DNA from: Trichobilharzia szidati
Taxonomy: Eukaryota; Platyhelminthes; Trematoda; Strigeidida; Schistosomatidae
Reading direction: 5' to 3'
Length of the DNA: 64,000 bases
NCBI GenBank assembly: GCA_944472155.2
Contig: OX235277.1
Span: 35,412,804-35,476,803 of the forward strand
Shown here piece after piece: positions 11,801-21,979 of this stretch. The position numbers and the translations under genes were made by a program. Positions within the stretch are counted from its first letter, which is position 1. The number at the start of each line of letters is the position of its first letter. The notes under the pieces were generated by a model, which had not been told where the DNA came from, searched no databases, and saw nothing but the letters and a program-made list of their open reading frames with translations.

Positions 11801-12141
11801 ATGTTAAGAGGAGTTTCAGCATCATGTTCACCTATGTCTATCGAGTTGGTGTGTGCTGTTTTCGGTGAAGAATTGAGCGTTGGAGTACTGGATGTGCTAT
11901 AGGCTAAGGCGTTTTTATTTTTAGTTAAGCTAGAAACGGGGGTAGGGATCTTTATTTGACCTAAACTTGTGCATGTACCAAGTGTGCTTAGTGGATGCGG
12001 GCGAACTAGACTGTTCCTACATTCATGCAAAGGAGGAGCCAGCACTAGTGGTTTAGGAGTGTTAGCATCCCTACCAGCTGTTTTTTGAACGCTGACAGGG
12101 ACGCAGGGGATAAAAAATGATTGGGACCTTGTGAAGACCAT
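8848..12141 (-). CDS. CR1-like ORF2 protein: AP endonuclease and reverse transcriptase
   Basis: A 1,097-residue open frame. The AP-endonuclease domain spans about 146-360 with N152, TESW (E179), GDFN (D285, N287) and the SDH triad end (350-352). The RT domain spans about 625-850 with NYRPINITP, QHGFLKSRS, motif A YFDISKAFDRVD (D720), motif B SGVVQGSVLGPLLF, and the catalytic FADD (807-810). The C-terminus has the WNSLPLEIR block common to CR1/jockey elements. It would nick chromosomal DNA and prime reverse transcription of its own RNA there. All catalytic residues that I can recognise are present. The first ~100 residues are low complexity, and the true start could lie downstream of the listed ATG. 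Confidence 0.88.
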   Translation of the reverse strand: MVFTRSQSFFIPCVPVSVQKTAGRDANTPKPLVLAPPLHECRNSLVRPHPLSTLGTCTSLGQIKIPTPVSSLTKNKNALAYSTSSTPTLNSSPKTAHTNSIDIGEHDAETPLNIGSSCQTVLLGAEPHSGLINELKYFKCYLKSHLYLILINARSVLNKLPMLRALTVIYKPPIIVITESWCNSNILDEDISLDNYTHFRCDREGGKGGGCLMYFLNVLTVSQLESSTLDMPETLWVNLHLNNAIVLIGCTYRAPGTFSNYETQLINTLEQLSTLHYDHKILCGDFNLPEINWEIPTGPTKLDKFLGTLDILGWKQTVTTPTRGNNVLDLIFCHNISPLSTLVGSEFSGSDHKTVLCALPLPSSSNATHTPTSQQITYRNYSKADWTLVKSMLRSSEWSEYFYTDSLSKALDIFYYNSNTCLDAVIPFQTLKFSPHRKTFIKPKDSRKLKRLSTSYFRRHDFSTLGSILSTLSSISQAHNLRMRNEECTALASTTRVGALSEILKKRMNRQSHKISLLINKGKLYSNHADMCELFNETFAANYLKPTSPLLGLQSKIELPSSSTLKQITTVHFTYSNINQAINTLKSSSSAGFDGIPSYLYKHGGSDISVLLLKIFAMSLESQTYPDKWKTTFIVPKHKSGSKTEVNNYRPINITPIVSRIIERIVKDDILKHMLSCNILSPNQHGFLKSRSCTTCHLDFFNYITSSRDKQQLVLVIYFDISKAFDRVDHLLLINKLNSLGISNPLLGWIESFLNNRSQVVRLGSVNSKPSPVTSGVVQGSVLGPLLFTLYVNDICSCFSLGKPFIFADDLKVAYTFHCDDLGYFQKAVQEELDRVTAWSSTWNLKFNLKKCGWICFGAPSINIKLVLESLDLPKLQSVVDLGLRYSSDLTFSEQVATQTRKSRMLLGCILRNFHNYEAKLLLYKTCVRPLLEYCPFILSSTRVSDKLKIESVQRYFTSKLLGFDCEKDYTSRCITLGIDPLWMRRLSINLTFFFKVLHKISFSDSKEIQFSPEGSYNLRNQTCKVSRKNCKTALRANFFIVMYSKIWNSLPLEIRTCHSIITFKRLLYKRLHPNDYANHTAPLISKTHELLAHYNA

Positions 12142-13628
12142 GGTCTATTATTCCACCTATTGTTAGGTACTAGTGGTGTCCTTGTAAGGGTTTCGAATGT
12201 ACTGCTTTGTGGGTTAGTTCCCAGCAGATTTGTACCGTATATCCGATCAAAATTTATTAGCGTGCCATACTGTGAATGTCCTGAGTTGTTGGTGGTCGAG
12301 TTCTGACTATTGTCACTTGTACTCTTGAGGGTGGCATTGTTTTGGCGTTGGTTATCAGTGTGGGCCATGGTGCTATTTCGCACGTTGTGGGTGCCAATAC
12401 CATTGACCGTGGGGAATGTGGGCTTACTTATACTGCCATTGTTGTTGTTGGCATGATTTGGGGTCATATTCTTCTCTCTTTTACCAATGGACTTATGGCT
12501 AGCAGAGGACAGGGTCAACTTTCGGGGGATTTTGACTTTTTTTCTTGGATTATTTAGTGATATGTCTAAATCTACGGTGGTAGGTGGTATAGTTTTATTG
12601 GCTATTTGATTACAATTTAGCGGCCTTTCGGTTGGTGTCGCTCTCTGAGAAGATAATTCTGTGTGGTTAGAGAGGGGTGGTGCGGTGGATTCTACGGTGT
12701 CTCTCAAAGGGTTGGGTATAATTGCTGCTTGCAATGTCCTATTGTTTATTCCACAATTAGACTCAGTGTGATAATTATATACGCGCCTTTCTATGACGGT
12801 CTTGTCCACCGCAACCTTTATTAGTTTGTAATTTCTGGCTTGCGAAAGGGTGTGTTGGGAGTGGGTAAATTTTCTGGCCTCAGCCGGTGTTTCGAACTGA
12901 AAACGAATAGGACAACACTTGTCATGTTGACTCTTCTTCAGCCTGTAGCACTTAGTCTTGGAGTTGGGCATTTTCGCCTCACTAAGTAGGATGCGCTGTA
13001 CCTTTTTTAGTGCCTCATTATCCGGAACGTTGTAGACAATAGCATTTAGTTTAGCATCTAGTCGTTTTGTTACTTCTGTAGTAACAAAGTTAATTAGGTT
13101 ATCCACCTTAGATATCGATTGACTGTCAAGTTTGTTAAGGTCTACAGTTTTCATGAGAATAGTTAAAGGTGTCAGTTCACAGACCTGTAGTCTGATATCA
13201 CTGATCTGACCTGATAAATTGGAGATTTTGGTATTGGTATCGGAAATTCCAGGATCTACTGACTTATTGTTTTTTAAGTCCCTTAACTCGGCCTTAAGTT
13301 CTCCTATAGACAACTTTAGAAGTTCTATTTCTGAAGATAGTATTGAAACAGAGCTTGAAGGCTGGAGCTTTTCGATAAGCACATAAGGTGTAGGGAGGGT
13401 TTCTGTATGAGCAGAGGGTACTGAATTTTTGGGAGTAGTGCTAATACTAGCTGTCAGTATAGTTTTGTCCTCAGTTTCAGCTCGACGCTTACGACATACA
13501 AGTGAGTTTTGTGGCTCACTATAACCATTTGTAGGAAGTATGTTGCTTGATGAAGCAATCAACGACTTAAAATTAGTCATCAGTTTTACAGGGGATTGAG
13601 TTCGCTGCTTTTTACTTTGGTTAACCAT
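12045..13628 (-). CDS. CR1-like ORF1 protein (RNA-binding type)
   Basis: A 527-residue protein. A basic N-terminus (MVNQSKKQRTQSP) is followed by a likely coiled coil around 95-130 (LSSEIELLKLSIGELKAE), then an RRM-like region around 185-270 (AIVYNVPDNEALKKVQ, CCPIRFQF), then a long Asn/Ser/Thr-rich tail. This order fits ORF1 proteins of non-LTR retrotransposons, which bind the element RNA in the ribonucleoprotein. The ATG at 13,628 is kept because the degenerate copies have a matching start. The last 97 nt overlap the start of ORF2, so ORF2 is presumably translated by reinitiation or shunting. The intact frame suggests recent activity. Confidence 0.8.
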   Translation of the reverse strand: MVNQSKKQRTQSPVKLMTNFKSLIASSSNILPTNGYSEPQNSLVCRKRRAETEDKTILTASISTTPKNSVPSAHTETLPTPYVLIEKLQPSSSVSILSSEIELLKLSIGELKAELRDLKNNKSVDPGISDTNTKISNLSGQISDIRLQVCELTPLTILMKTVDLNKLDSQSISKVDNLINFVTTEVTKRLDAKLNAIVYNVPDNEALKKVQRILLSEAKMPNSKTKCYRLKKSQHDKCCPIRFQFETPAEARKFTHSQHTLSQARNYKLIKVAVDKTVIERRVYNYHTESNCGINNRTLQAAIIPNPLRDTVESTAPPLSNHTELSSQRATPTERPLNCNQIANKTIPPTTVDLDISLNNPRKKVKIPRKLTLSSASHKSIGKREKNMTPNHANNNNGSISKPTFPTVNGIGTHNVRNSTMAHTDNQRQNNATLKSTSDNSQNSTTNNSGHSQYGTLINFDRIYGTNLLGTNPQSSTFETLTRTPLVPNNRWNNRPWSSQGPNHFLSPASLSAFKKQLVGMLTLLNH

Positions 13629-13769
13629 AACTATTTGATATGAGAGTTAATAGTTATAGGTACGGAAGTAGTGGAGGACTTGTGCAAGGATTACAACAAG
13701 ATAAATTTTATGTAACGAATCACGCAAAAATGTAAAAATGTAACGACATAACCTGCGTAAATAACTACA

Positions 13770-15330
13770 AGTTAGGTGACATCAACTTTAATATACAAAA
13801 TATAGTATGAGAGGTAACGACATTGGAAGCTAACGGTAGTTGTAGGATATATGATATACCATCTGTCATATACAAAATCGGTGGCATGGATATAATAGTA
13901 TTATTACTTCGAATATTCACCCTCCAACTAGTGTCTGGCGCCTAACCTAAAATTTTGAAAAATACATAGATACTACCTAAGCATAAAGCAGGAGCCAAAA
14001 CTAGTGCATGCAATTATAGGCCTAACAATATAACACCTGTAATAACAAGGATCATGGAGAATGTAATCAAAGACCAAATGTCAGGCTACTTTCTAAAACA
14101 CAAACTCATTAACCAGTCACAACACGGACTCATCAAGAATAGATCGTGCGCCACTTGCCATATAAACATTTTCAACGGAGCCGCCCACAGAGGAGATAGG
14201 AGAGAACTAGTAATTATCCTTTATATTGATATAAGGAAAGCCTTTGACAGAGTTCCACAGTCGGTTAGTCAGCAGGTTATGCCCACTAGGGATACACAAC
14301 AACTGGATAAAATCATCTTTCTGTGATATATATCAGACAACAAAAGTTGGCTCGATGACCTCCAGGCCTAGACGAATTAGCAGTGGCGTCATCCAGGGGG
14401 GTGTATTAGGCCCCCCTTTTCATAATACACAAACAGTATATGTGAATCTTTAGCACAGACAAATCAATACGGTATACAGACAACTTAAAAGTGATTTAAA
14501 CATGCACAAATACAGATATCGGCACAACTGTAAACTCTTTACATAAAGAATCAATAAAAATGGATAGATGGTGTGACATCTGGGGACTCGAGTTCAATGT
14601 CCAAAAAGTGTGGCTGGCCCTGCATAGGCTGTTTTGACCTAGAACCTGACGTAGTAATTCATGGCCACAAAATCCCCAGACTCAAATCTGTATTAGACCT
14701 AGGACTGAAATATTTACATTACCTATCATCCTCAGAGCATATCTCGAAACGAGTATCGAAATCACGCAGGCTAATTGGTTTCCTACTCAGGAGCTTCTAC
14801 AGAATTGAATCCAGAATACTACTGTGCAAGGTTTGTGTGCACCCACTCCAAGATTACTGCTCATCCATACTCAGTAGTATAGGCATAGAAGACTAACCAT
14901 AAATAGAAGGAGTACAGAGGTAATTCACAGTAAAAGTACTCGGAACCGAAACGACACAAACTACTCCACTAGACGTGAGATTCTAGGACTCAAAACACTA
15001 TGGTTAAGACAGGTGCGACTAAATTTGGTTCTCTTCTATGAGCTTCTTAACCAAATAGTGTATACCCCGCTTTCAGACGACATTGGAAATAACCTTAGAC
15101 ACACTAAAGGTACAGTGGCTATAGAGCAATGTAAAGCAGTCACCAGGCAAAAGTTCTTCTTGATTGGATATCCCCAAATATAAAACAAACTACCTACGGA
15201 AATGTGGCTAGCTAGCATATTGGCCTCCTTTGAAAAGGTACTTGATGGCACACTAATAAAGTTTGCAAGCGATATCAAAGCCAATTCCTATGTAAGAGCT
15301 TCAGAAACCACGGGCCAAAATACACGACGC
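13770..15330 (+). pseudogene. Degenerate CR1-like ORF2 C-terminal half (right arm and spacer edge)
   Basis: It starts in the spacer with residues LGDINFNIQNI and DIPSVIYKIGG, matching the pre-RT region of the window-edge copy. It then crosses the arm boundary at 13,955 without a break and continues through the RT (NYRPNNITP, SQHGL, DIRKAFDRVPQ, SGVIQGGVLGPP) to the C-terminal region near 15,300. The frame is broken several times. The continuity across the boundary is the main clue to which arm is original. Confidence 0.75.
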
Positions 15331-15339
15331 GGTATGTTC

Positions 15340-18110
15340 AACGTTTGCGTTACATTTTAGCTTGACCTCTATATATTTCTATTTTTGCTGTGAGACTCGG
15401 ACAAGTGTTTCTCCAGTTCCATAATTGTAACCAATAAATATTTCATTAATTAGTTATGGTTAATCATACGAAAAGGCCAAGAACTCAGTCACCTGTTAAC
15501 TTGACGACTGATATCACATATATACTCGCAACACAACTGCCACAAAATATGAAAGTGAGACGCACATCTTGCCAATACATCGCAAGCGCCGAGCTGTTGT
15601 GTCATTACCATTTACTGTGGCTGGAACTGATTGCAAAACTATTCTAACAACTAGTTGTAGCATTGCTTCTACAAACTCAGCACTTGGTCCTGACATAGAC
15701 CTGTTCAATTCAGCTTATGTACGTGTCACAAAACTTCAGATACCAAGTCCAGCTTCAACACTTACTTCAGAAATAGAATGAATAAAGCTGTCCGTAGAAG
15801 AGCTGAAGACTCAGATGCGGGACATAAGGTGTAGTAAAGTTATGAATACAGGATGTACAGAAAATTTAGCCTGCATGTCTGAACTACCAACACAGATTAG
15901 TGACATTAAATCACAGGTCTGTGAACTTGCACCTCTGAACATCCTGACCAGGACCATAAACCCTGGCGAACTTGACACAGAATCAGGAACTAAGGTAGAC
16001 AACTTGATAAATTTCATCACAACTGAGGTTATCAAAAGACTAGATACTAAACTAAGTGTGATAGTCTACAATATACCAGATAATGAGGGGTTGAAAAAGG
16101 TTCAAAGCATCTTACTTAGGGCGGCGAAAATGCCTAACTCCCAAACAAAATGTTACAGACTGAAAAAGAGTCGGCACGACCACTGCTGCCCTATACGCCT
16201 TCAGTTTGAAAAACAGACAGAGGCTAAGAAGTTAACCAATACACAACGTATCTTATTACAAAACACAAGCTACAAACAAATAAAAGTTGTAGTATATAAG
16301 ACAGTGATTGAAAGGAGTGCTTACAATCACCTCACTTAACCTAATAGCAATATCTGGAACCTCTACCTTACAATCAAGATGCGAGCACAAAGAAATCACT
16401 GGTTTATACAAGCTCGTATTCAGGATATTGGATATTGGAAGGCACTCCAAGTCACCAAAATAGATAAACACACGGCCAACACCATAGAACTCATAGCCTC
16501 TCCTATTTCGAATCTCACAAAAATAGCTCCACAGAACACGAAACCAAACGAAACACTTGTGAACTATAACCTTACTCCTAAATTAACCTCTCATCCCTCT
16601 ACCATGGATCTAGATGTCTCTGGATAGCCCTATGAGAGATAAAAGTCCCTCTTGTAAGTCGACAACATCCTCCTCTAGCCAAAACGTGAGAACTCAAAAC
16701 GAAATCAGTTGCAAAACATGCCAAAAGATATCATTTGTCGAGGAACTTAACCCTAAGTTCCTATTATTTGCGAAGACGCTCCAAACCGATAATTATTAGG
16801 ACTTTCTCGACTTTAACTCCACAACACCAGTACTTTAGGAACTTGTATTGTTTGGCAATTAAAGTCTAGATAGTTACAAGTCTAGAAATAAATGTTAACA
16901 AGTGAATACAGTTTTCTTTTATGCGTATTCTTTCGTCTTCTTCCAATTTGTATACGATTGAACCATTCGCGCCTTCGAGTTGCCCGCCGAGGTCAATGAA
17001 CAAACGTTCAATGTTCGCGTCCATCGACTCCACTCATAACGAAAATTCCCCAACATTTTCAAACTCCTGAGAATAATCCACGCTCTAAAGTAAATAATAT
17101 TCAAAACTATGCTAACAACCAAATTATAAACACATATTAGGCCACAGGGTCCACGGACAATAACGACACAACTTGCTCGCATACTATGCCAAGTCACACC
17201 AGTAGCTGACGTAGTGACACCATCACGCAAAATAGTACAAGTGACAACACTCAGAGTTCTGCCACCAACCACTCTAGGTGTTCAAAGTATGACACACAAA
17301 CAAACTTCGACAGAATATACGGGACAAGTCTTCTGAGAATCAAACCACAGTGCAGCAATGCACGTAACGAAACCCATGTAAGGTCACTTAGAATGTCTCC
17401 AAACAATGGGCAGATTAAAAAGTCATGGGCATTACAAGGTACCAATGATTTTTTATCCACCACATCTCTGTCAGCACTAACCAAACAACTGATGAGGACG
17501 TCGACTCTTCTGAACCCGTACCACTAATGTCGGCTCCCTATCAGGAGGAAAACAGACACAGGCTAGTGCACACGGAATTATTAGTCACACCCAATGCTTG
17601 TACAAGCATAGGCCAAATAAGAACTCCCACCGAAGTCTAGAACCAACTCATCATATAGTGAATCCAATAATAAAACTTATTATTCACTAAAAGAAATAGG
17701 TGGTAACTTGATAGACATAGGTTAACATGGTACTCACACTAATTGCAGCATAGGGTTGTTATGCCATGCGGAACCAGTGGATGCTGATCAACACTTGAGC
17801 CTGATTGACGAGCTTAAACACTTCAAACACTACTTCAACTCCTAACTTTACTTAACCCTTATTAATGCTAGATGTAACCTATACAAACTACGATGCTCAG
17901 GGCACACACGCTGGAATATAGACCCCCAATAATCATTATTACTGAATCCTGGTATCACTAAATATATCAAACGAAGAGATAAGCATCGATGGGTACACAC
18001 TTTGGATGTGACAGGAACAGTTGTAGTGGAGGAGGCTGCCCAATGTACTTCCTGGACACACTTACTGTATTATAGCTAGAAAATAGGGAACCTAATGACA
18101 TGCACGTAAA
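15340..18110 (+). pseudogene. Degenerate CR1-like copy: ORF1 and start of ORF2 (right arm)
   Basis: Right-arm mirror of 3,820-6,600. ORF1 begins at 15,456, the RRM-like block is at 15,815-16,339, and the ORF2 endonuclease start is near 17,800-18,090, interrupted by the Penelope-like element. It differs from the left arm by a Ser/Phe change at about 15,610 and a few silent sites. Confidence 0.75.
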
Positions 18111-19860
18111 TTAGGCATTTACATGTTATGAAAACAACACAAAAGACAGCTTAATGAATTGCTTAACAACAAAAACATAATACTGATTCGTCCAGACAAA
18201 GGATCACGTATTTTCATTCTTAATCGTGATGACTATGTCAACAAATTATGTACCATTCTGAGTGATGAAGAAACATTTCAAAAATCACCCGATCAAAAAG
18301 ACAAGACAGAGAACACTGAGAAAGAATTATCAAAAACTTTGACAAAACTAAAGCAAGAATGCGTCATTACTCCATATATGTTTGATCAGCTTAAACCATC
18401 TGGTTCAACTATCCCCCGTTTATATGGTCTTCCAAAGGTGCACAAAGATGATGTCCCTCTGCGACCTGTATTGGATATGCTGAATTCACCGTATCACCCC
18501 ACCGCTAAACGGCTTGCGGAAATTCTGGAACCAGTGAGATTAAATCTATGCGAACATAGTCTTCCGGACACTTTTGACTTTGTCAGTTGTGTTGATGAAA
18601 TTAATGTGTCTGGTAAGCATATGGTTTCGCTGGATGTTTGTTCTTTGTTCACAAATGTACCACTAGTAGACACTATCTACTATCTATGTGAGTTTATTGA
18701 TTCAAATAGCATGAACATTGGGTTACCAACTGAAAATCTTCAACAACTATTATTGAGATGCACACTGAATGTGCAATTTAGATTTAATGATGTCATCTAC
18801 AATCAAAAGGATGGAGTCGCAATGGGGTCTACTTTAGGACCGCTCTTAGCGGATGTCTTCATGGCTAGCTTAGAGAATGGCCCACTAAAGGAAACCATCG
18901 GTAGTTTGTCTATGTATAAAAGATATATAGATGACACTTTCATTGTATGTGACGAAAACTCTTCAACTGCTGAACTTCTTGGAATATTTAATGGTTCTCA
19001 CCCATCTTTGCTTTTCACGGTCGAAGAAGAGTCGAATTCCTCATTTCACTTCCTTGATGTAAAGCTAGACAGAAGAAAGAATGGTACGTTGCTAAGGTCG
19101 ATTTACCGAAAGCCATCATTCACTGGGCAGTACACTAACTTCAACAGTTGGGTACCGTTAGGGAGAAAGAGAAATCTTATTCATTACTTATGCTCTAGAA
19201 TTCGTAAAATCTGCTCTGCAGAGACAATCGATAGTGAACTAGATAAACTTCGATCAAATCTCCTTAATAATGGTTATCCTACAAGGTTTATCGAACGTAA
19301 CATCAAGAAAGAACACGCCCCCAGACAAATTACAGTGCCGAAGAAGAAACTGTTTATGAGTCTGGCATTCAAAGGTGACACCATTTCGGAATTGATTAAA
19401 AGTCGTTTATCTAAATGTATTAAACGTACTTTTCCTGCAGCTGACTTACAACTAGTTTTTACCAGCCGAAATATGATTAGACAATGCGTCAAGGCTAGAT
19501 TACCGCTTTTGTCCACATCCATGTGTATTTGCTCTTTTACCTGCTCTTGTGGAGCTGTTTATATTGGACGTTGTAAGCGTAATCTCCGAAAACGTGTAGC
19601 TGAACACTATCCAGTCTGGTTAATGTAAGGCGAACGTAGAACTGCGAAGTCGTCTATCTGTGATCACCTGTTAGAGTCAGGTCATTTAGCCCCACGTGAT
19701 TCATCTTTCAAGGTTATCCACATGGCAAAATCGAATCGATCCAAAAGTTTACGTTTTCTTCACTTATGCATAGCCGAAGCTTTAGCTATGCATGAACAGA
19801 AACCTAAATTATGTGTTCAAAAACGTTTTGTCAAACCCCTTTCTTTACCTTGGTCGTAGT
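18110..19860 (+). mobile_element. Penelope-like element, 5'-truncated (right arm)
   Basis: Mirror of the left-arm element. The junction with the CR1-like endonuclease region lies close to 18,110. The open RT frame is 18,159-19,628, and the frame continues past a TAA to about 19,858. Confidence 0.75.
18159..19628 (+). CDS. Penelope-like RT with partial GIY-YIG domain (right arm copy)
   Basis: This 489-residue frame carries the full Penelope-type RT signature: DKG, motif A D159, VAMGSTLGPLL, YIDD, and YRKPSFTGQYTN, followed by the start of a GIY-YIG endonuclease. Where the left copy has GPFL, RRENG and VPRKK, this copy has GPLL, RRKNG and VPKKK. The TAA after EHYPVWLM is shared. Because the start lies at the 5' truncation, the ATG is probably an internal methionine rather than a true start. 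Confidence 0.85.
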   Translation: MLNNKNIILIRPDKGSRIFILNRDDYVNKLCTILSDEETFQKSPDQKDKTENTEKELSKTLTKLKQECVITPYMFDQLKPSGSTIPRLYGLPKVHKDDVPLRPVLDMLNSPYHPTAKRLAEILEPVRLNLCEHSLPDTFDFVSCVDEINVSGKHMVSLDVCSLFTNVPLVDTIYYLCEFIDSNSMNIGLPTENLQQLLLRCTLNVQFRFNDVIYNQKDGVAMGSTLGPLLADVFMASLENGPLKETIGSLSMYKRYIDDTFIVCDENSSTAELLGIFNGSHPSLLFTVEEESNSSFHFLDVKLDRRKNGTLLRSIYRKPSFTGQYTNFNSWVPLGRKRNLIHYLCSRIRKICSAETIDSELDKLRSNLLNNGYPTRFIERNIKKEHAPRQITVPKKKLFMSLAFKGDTISELIKSRLSKCIKRTFPAADLQLVFTSRNMIRQCVKARLPLLSTSMCICSFTCSCGAVYIGRCKRNLRKRVAEHYPVWLM

Positions 19861-20669
19861 AATGTTCTTTCTAGTTTTTACTTTATTTTATTTTACCACT
19901 TGAATTCTTTCCACTTCACTTCACATCTTCATTCTTATCGTAATCGTACTGTTATTTTATAAAATTTTTAGACAACACTTGACATTTTTAAAACATTTTT
20001 CAATTCACTTATAAAACAATCTTTAATAATTTTGTAATTTATCCACTTCAACTCTACCCCTTATAACATTTTAATAATTGTTATTCTTATCACATATATG
20101 TATATTGACTGAACAATTATTTAGTGCCACTTAATGACCTTTTCTGTAATATAAATACAACTGTACAGCTTGAAAATGAAGTCGTTGAAAAGAAATTTCT
20201 TCGCTGAACAAAAACTGTGTTTTTACTTATGAATAAATGGGTATTTTTCGTGATTTACATGTTTGACATACCGTTTGTACAGGCATGATCATGTTTGACC
20301 GGAGCAATTGGAAATGGAACACTGTTTTATGACCTGAAAAATTGAAAAATGCTCTGGAAACGTTTAAAGAAGTTTTGATGCTTACTTTAATTGGATAAGT
20401 TAGAAGTCTAAATTTTTAATCTGTAATATACTTACAGCCAGTCAACTTCATGCGGGAGTTACGAAAGTTTGCGTTAATAGAAGGTAAGAGAGGTGATACA
20501 CAGGTGCTAGAGTATGACACACAGGATGCAGAGCTTAGGATCATTATCATTGGACCAATTATTAAGGTCTCGAAAATTTGTAACACTCCACAGTAGAGGG
20601 TAAGGACAGCATTATTTTGGTATTAGCAGATACAAGGGACCAACTTTGCGATGATAAACAGATCTCAGA

Positions 20670-20900
20670 ATGGAATTTGTTCCGTTATTCATCATAGGTG
20701 CTAACAATATTTCGAATATCGTTCAAGTAGTACAAACGCAGAAAGCAGCATTACTGTACTTAGCGCTCCAAAGCAATACCTTCGAAAAGAGAAGACAGAA
20801 GGAAACAGAAAGAGAGGTGCAGAGGCAGCCAGCAAATAATAATAATTTGAACAAACAATATGTGATAACCGCAGGGTTCATTCCCCTTTTCTATTACTAA
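20670..20900 (+). pseudogene. Possible RTE 3' fragment (right arm)
   Basis: Right-arm mirror of 1,030-1,260: 76 open codons ending in a basic tail and an AAT-type run. Only similarity in style to other RTE ends in the window supports the call. Confidence 0.3.
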
Positions 20901-21295
20901 GAGTTTATTGTCATTGAATTTAAGTGTTACATGCTAACGGTTAGTTCAAGTTTATGGTGTCAAAAAGTGTATAATAACAAAATAAAATGAAAAATTAGGG
21001 AGAAACGAATGATGATGATTTTCACACCTATATAGGGTAATGCTGGCAATAGAAACCGAAGAAGTTAAATGCAAACGCCAAAGTACATAAAGTATGTAGA
21101 AGAAAAGAGAAAGTACAGTAATATTTATTTATGCTGTGGTTCTGATATATACAGTAAGATATCCTTCTAAAGTACAATGAGCTTGTTTTCAGAGAGTTTA
21201 TACCCAAGCTGTGGCATCATTATTATTATTTCCTTTAATTACTAGAGGAACATAGGGCTTCAGCCGCGCGTCTCCACTCCGTTCGGTTCTCTGCT

Positions 21296-21540
21296 GGAGT
21301 TTTCACGTGGCTCTAAGTCTGCTCACATGCTTTCATCTCCTCTTCACATGACCTCCTTCAAGTCATCCTTGGATGGCCAACTCACGTCTTCCCTTTCGGC
21401 TTCCACTCGAGCAATGGCTTGTCTAGTGATGTCACTTGATGTCTTCCTAGCGCCAAATTCAAGGTGATCAAGAATTCTCTGACCCCGAGTGGAGGCTCAC
21501 CAATGCATCTCTGTGGGTTGAAGCTACTTTAAGCCTATAA
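21296..21540 (-). pseudogene. RTE-like ORF2 C-terminal relic outside the right arm
   Basis: On the minus strand a broken frame reads VGHPRMT, RRSCEEEMKACEQT and then joins AENRTEWRR inside the arm. This resembles the GRP-TWRR...DR-WR end of RTE ORF2. It differs from the RTE end outside the left arm, so the two outer borders sit in two different RTE copies. Confidence 0.45.
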
Positions 21541-21979
21541 TCCCCTTACTCGTTATACACCTACTACTAATATGACACAAACTCCTCCTGTTTTGCGCTC
21601 GCTCCTTGAATACACCGTGCTTTTTCCTGTCTACCCGGAAAATACCTATTGTGTGAATTATCCGCTTGATAAATTTGATGTTTCTAGCCGGCTAATTATA
21701 TTCAACTATTACTTACGTATTGAATCTTTGTGTGGTAAGTTTAGCTGTCTCGAACTACTGCCGAAGCTTCAGGTGCTACTTTTGTAGCAGCATCTTCCTC
21801 AGTCGTTCAGATAAACAAGTCTTATTGGTCTACAACGTGATTGCTGTGAAGCCGATCATGCAGAAAGTGCTAGGTAAAGTCGAAAACCTTTTCTTTTCCT
21901 TGTCTTGTACTTTTTTCAGTCTTATTTTTGTTCTTGCGCACTCTTGCACTCTTATTCTTATGTAGCATAAGTTTTAGTG

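Larger units (their letters stand above)
8700..13720 (-). mobile_element. CR1-like non-LTR retrotransposon with two intact ORFs
   Basis: On the minus strand it runs from a ~90-bp 5' UTR (about 13,720) through ORF1 and ORF2 to a ~145-bp 3' UTR with AATAAA near 8,710. Both ORFs are uninterrupted and overlap by 97 nt in different frames, unlike the decayed relatives in the arms and at 27 kb. The element occupies most of the palindrome spacer. The exact ends and any target duplication are not clear by eye, which is usual for CR1. Confidence 0.85.
13955..21295. repeat. Right arm of the 7.34-kb inverted repeat
   Basis: This is the mirror of 635-7,975 with a 5,979-bp spacer between the arms. The CR1-like RT copy at its inner edge continues without a break into the spacer (about 13,770-13,954), so this arm looks like the original. 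Its outer edge (21,295) lies in an RTE C-terminal relic. The RTE sequence outside that edge differs from the RTE relic outside the left arm, so both outer borders lie in the same conserved short stretch of RTE tail. Confidence 0.95.
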
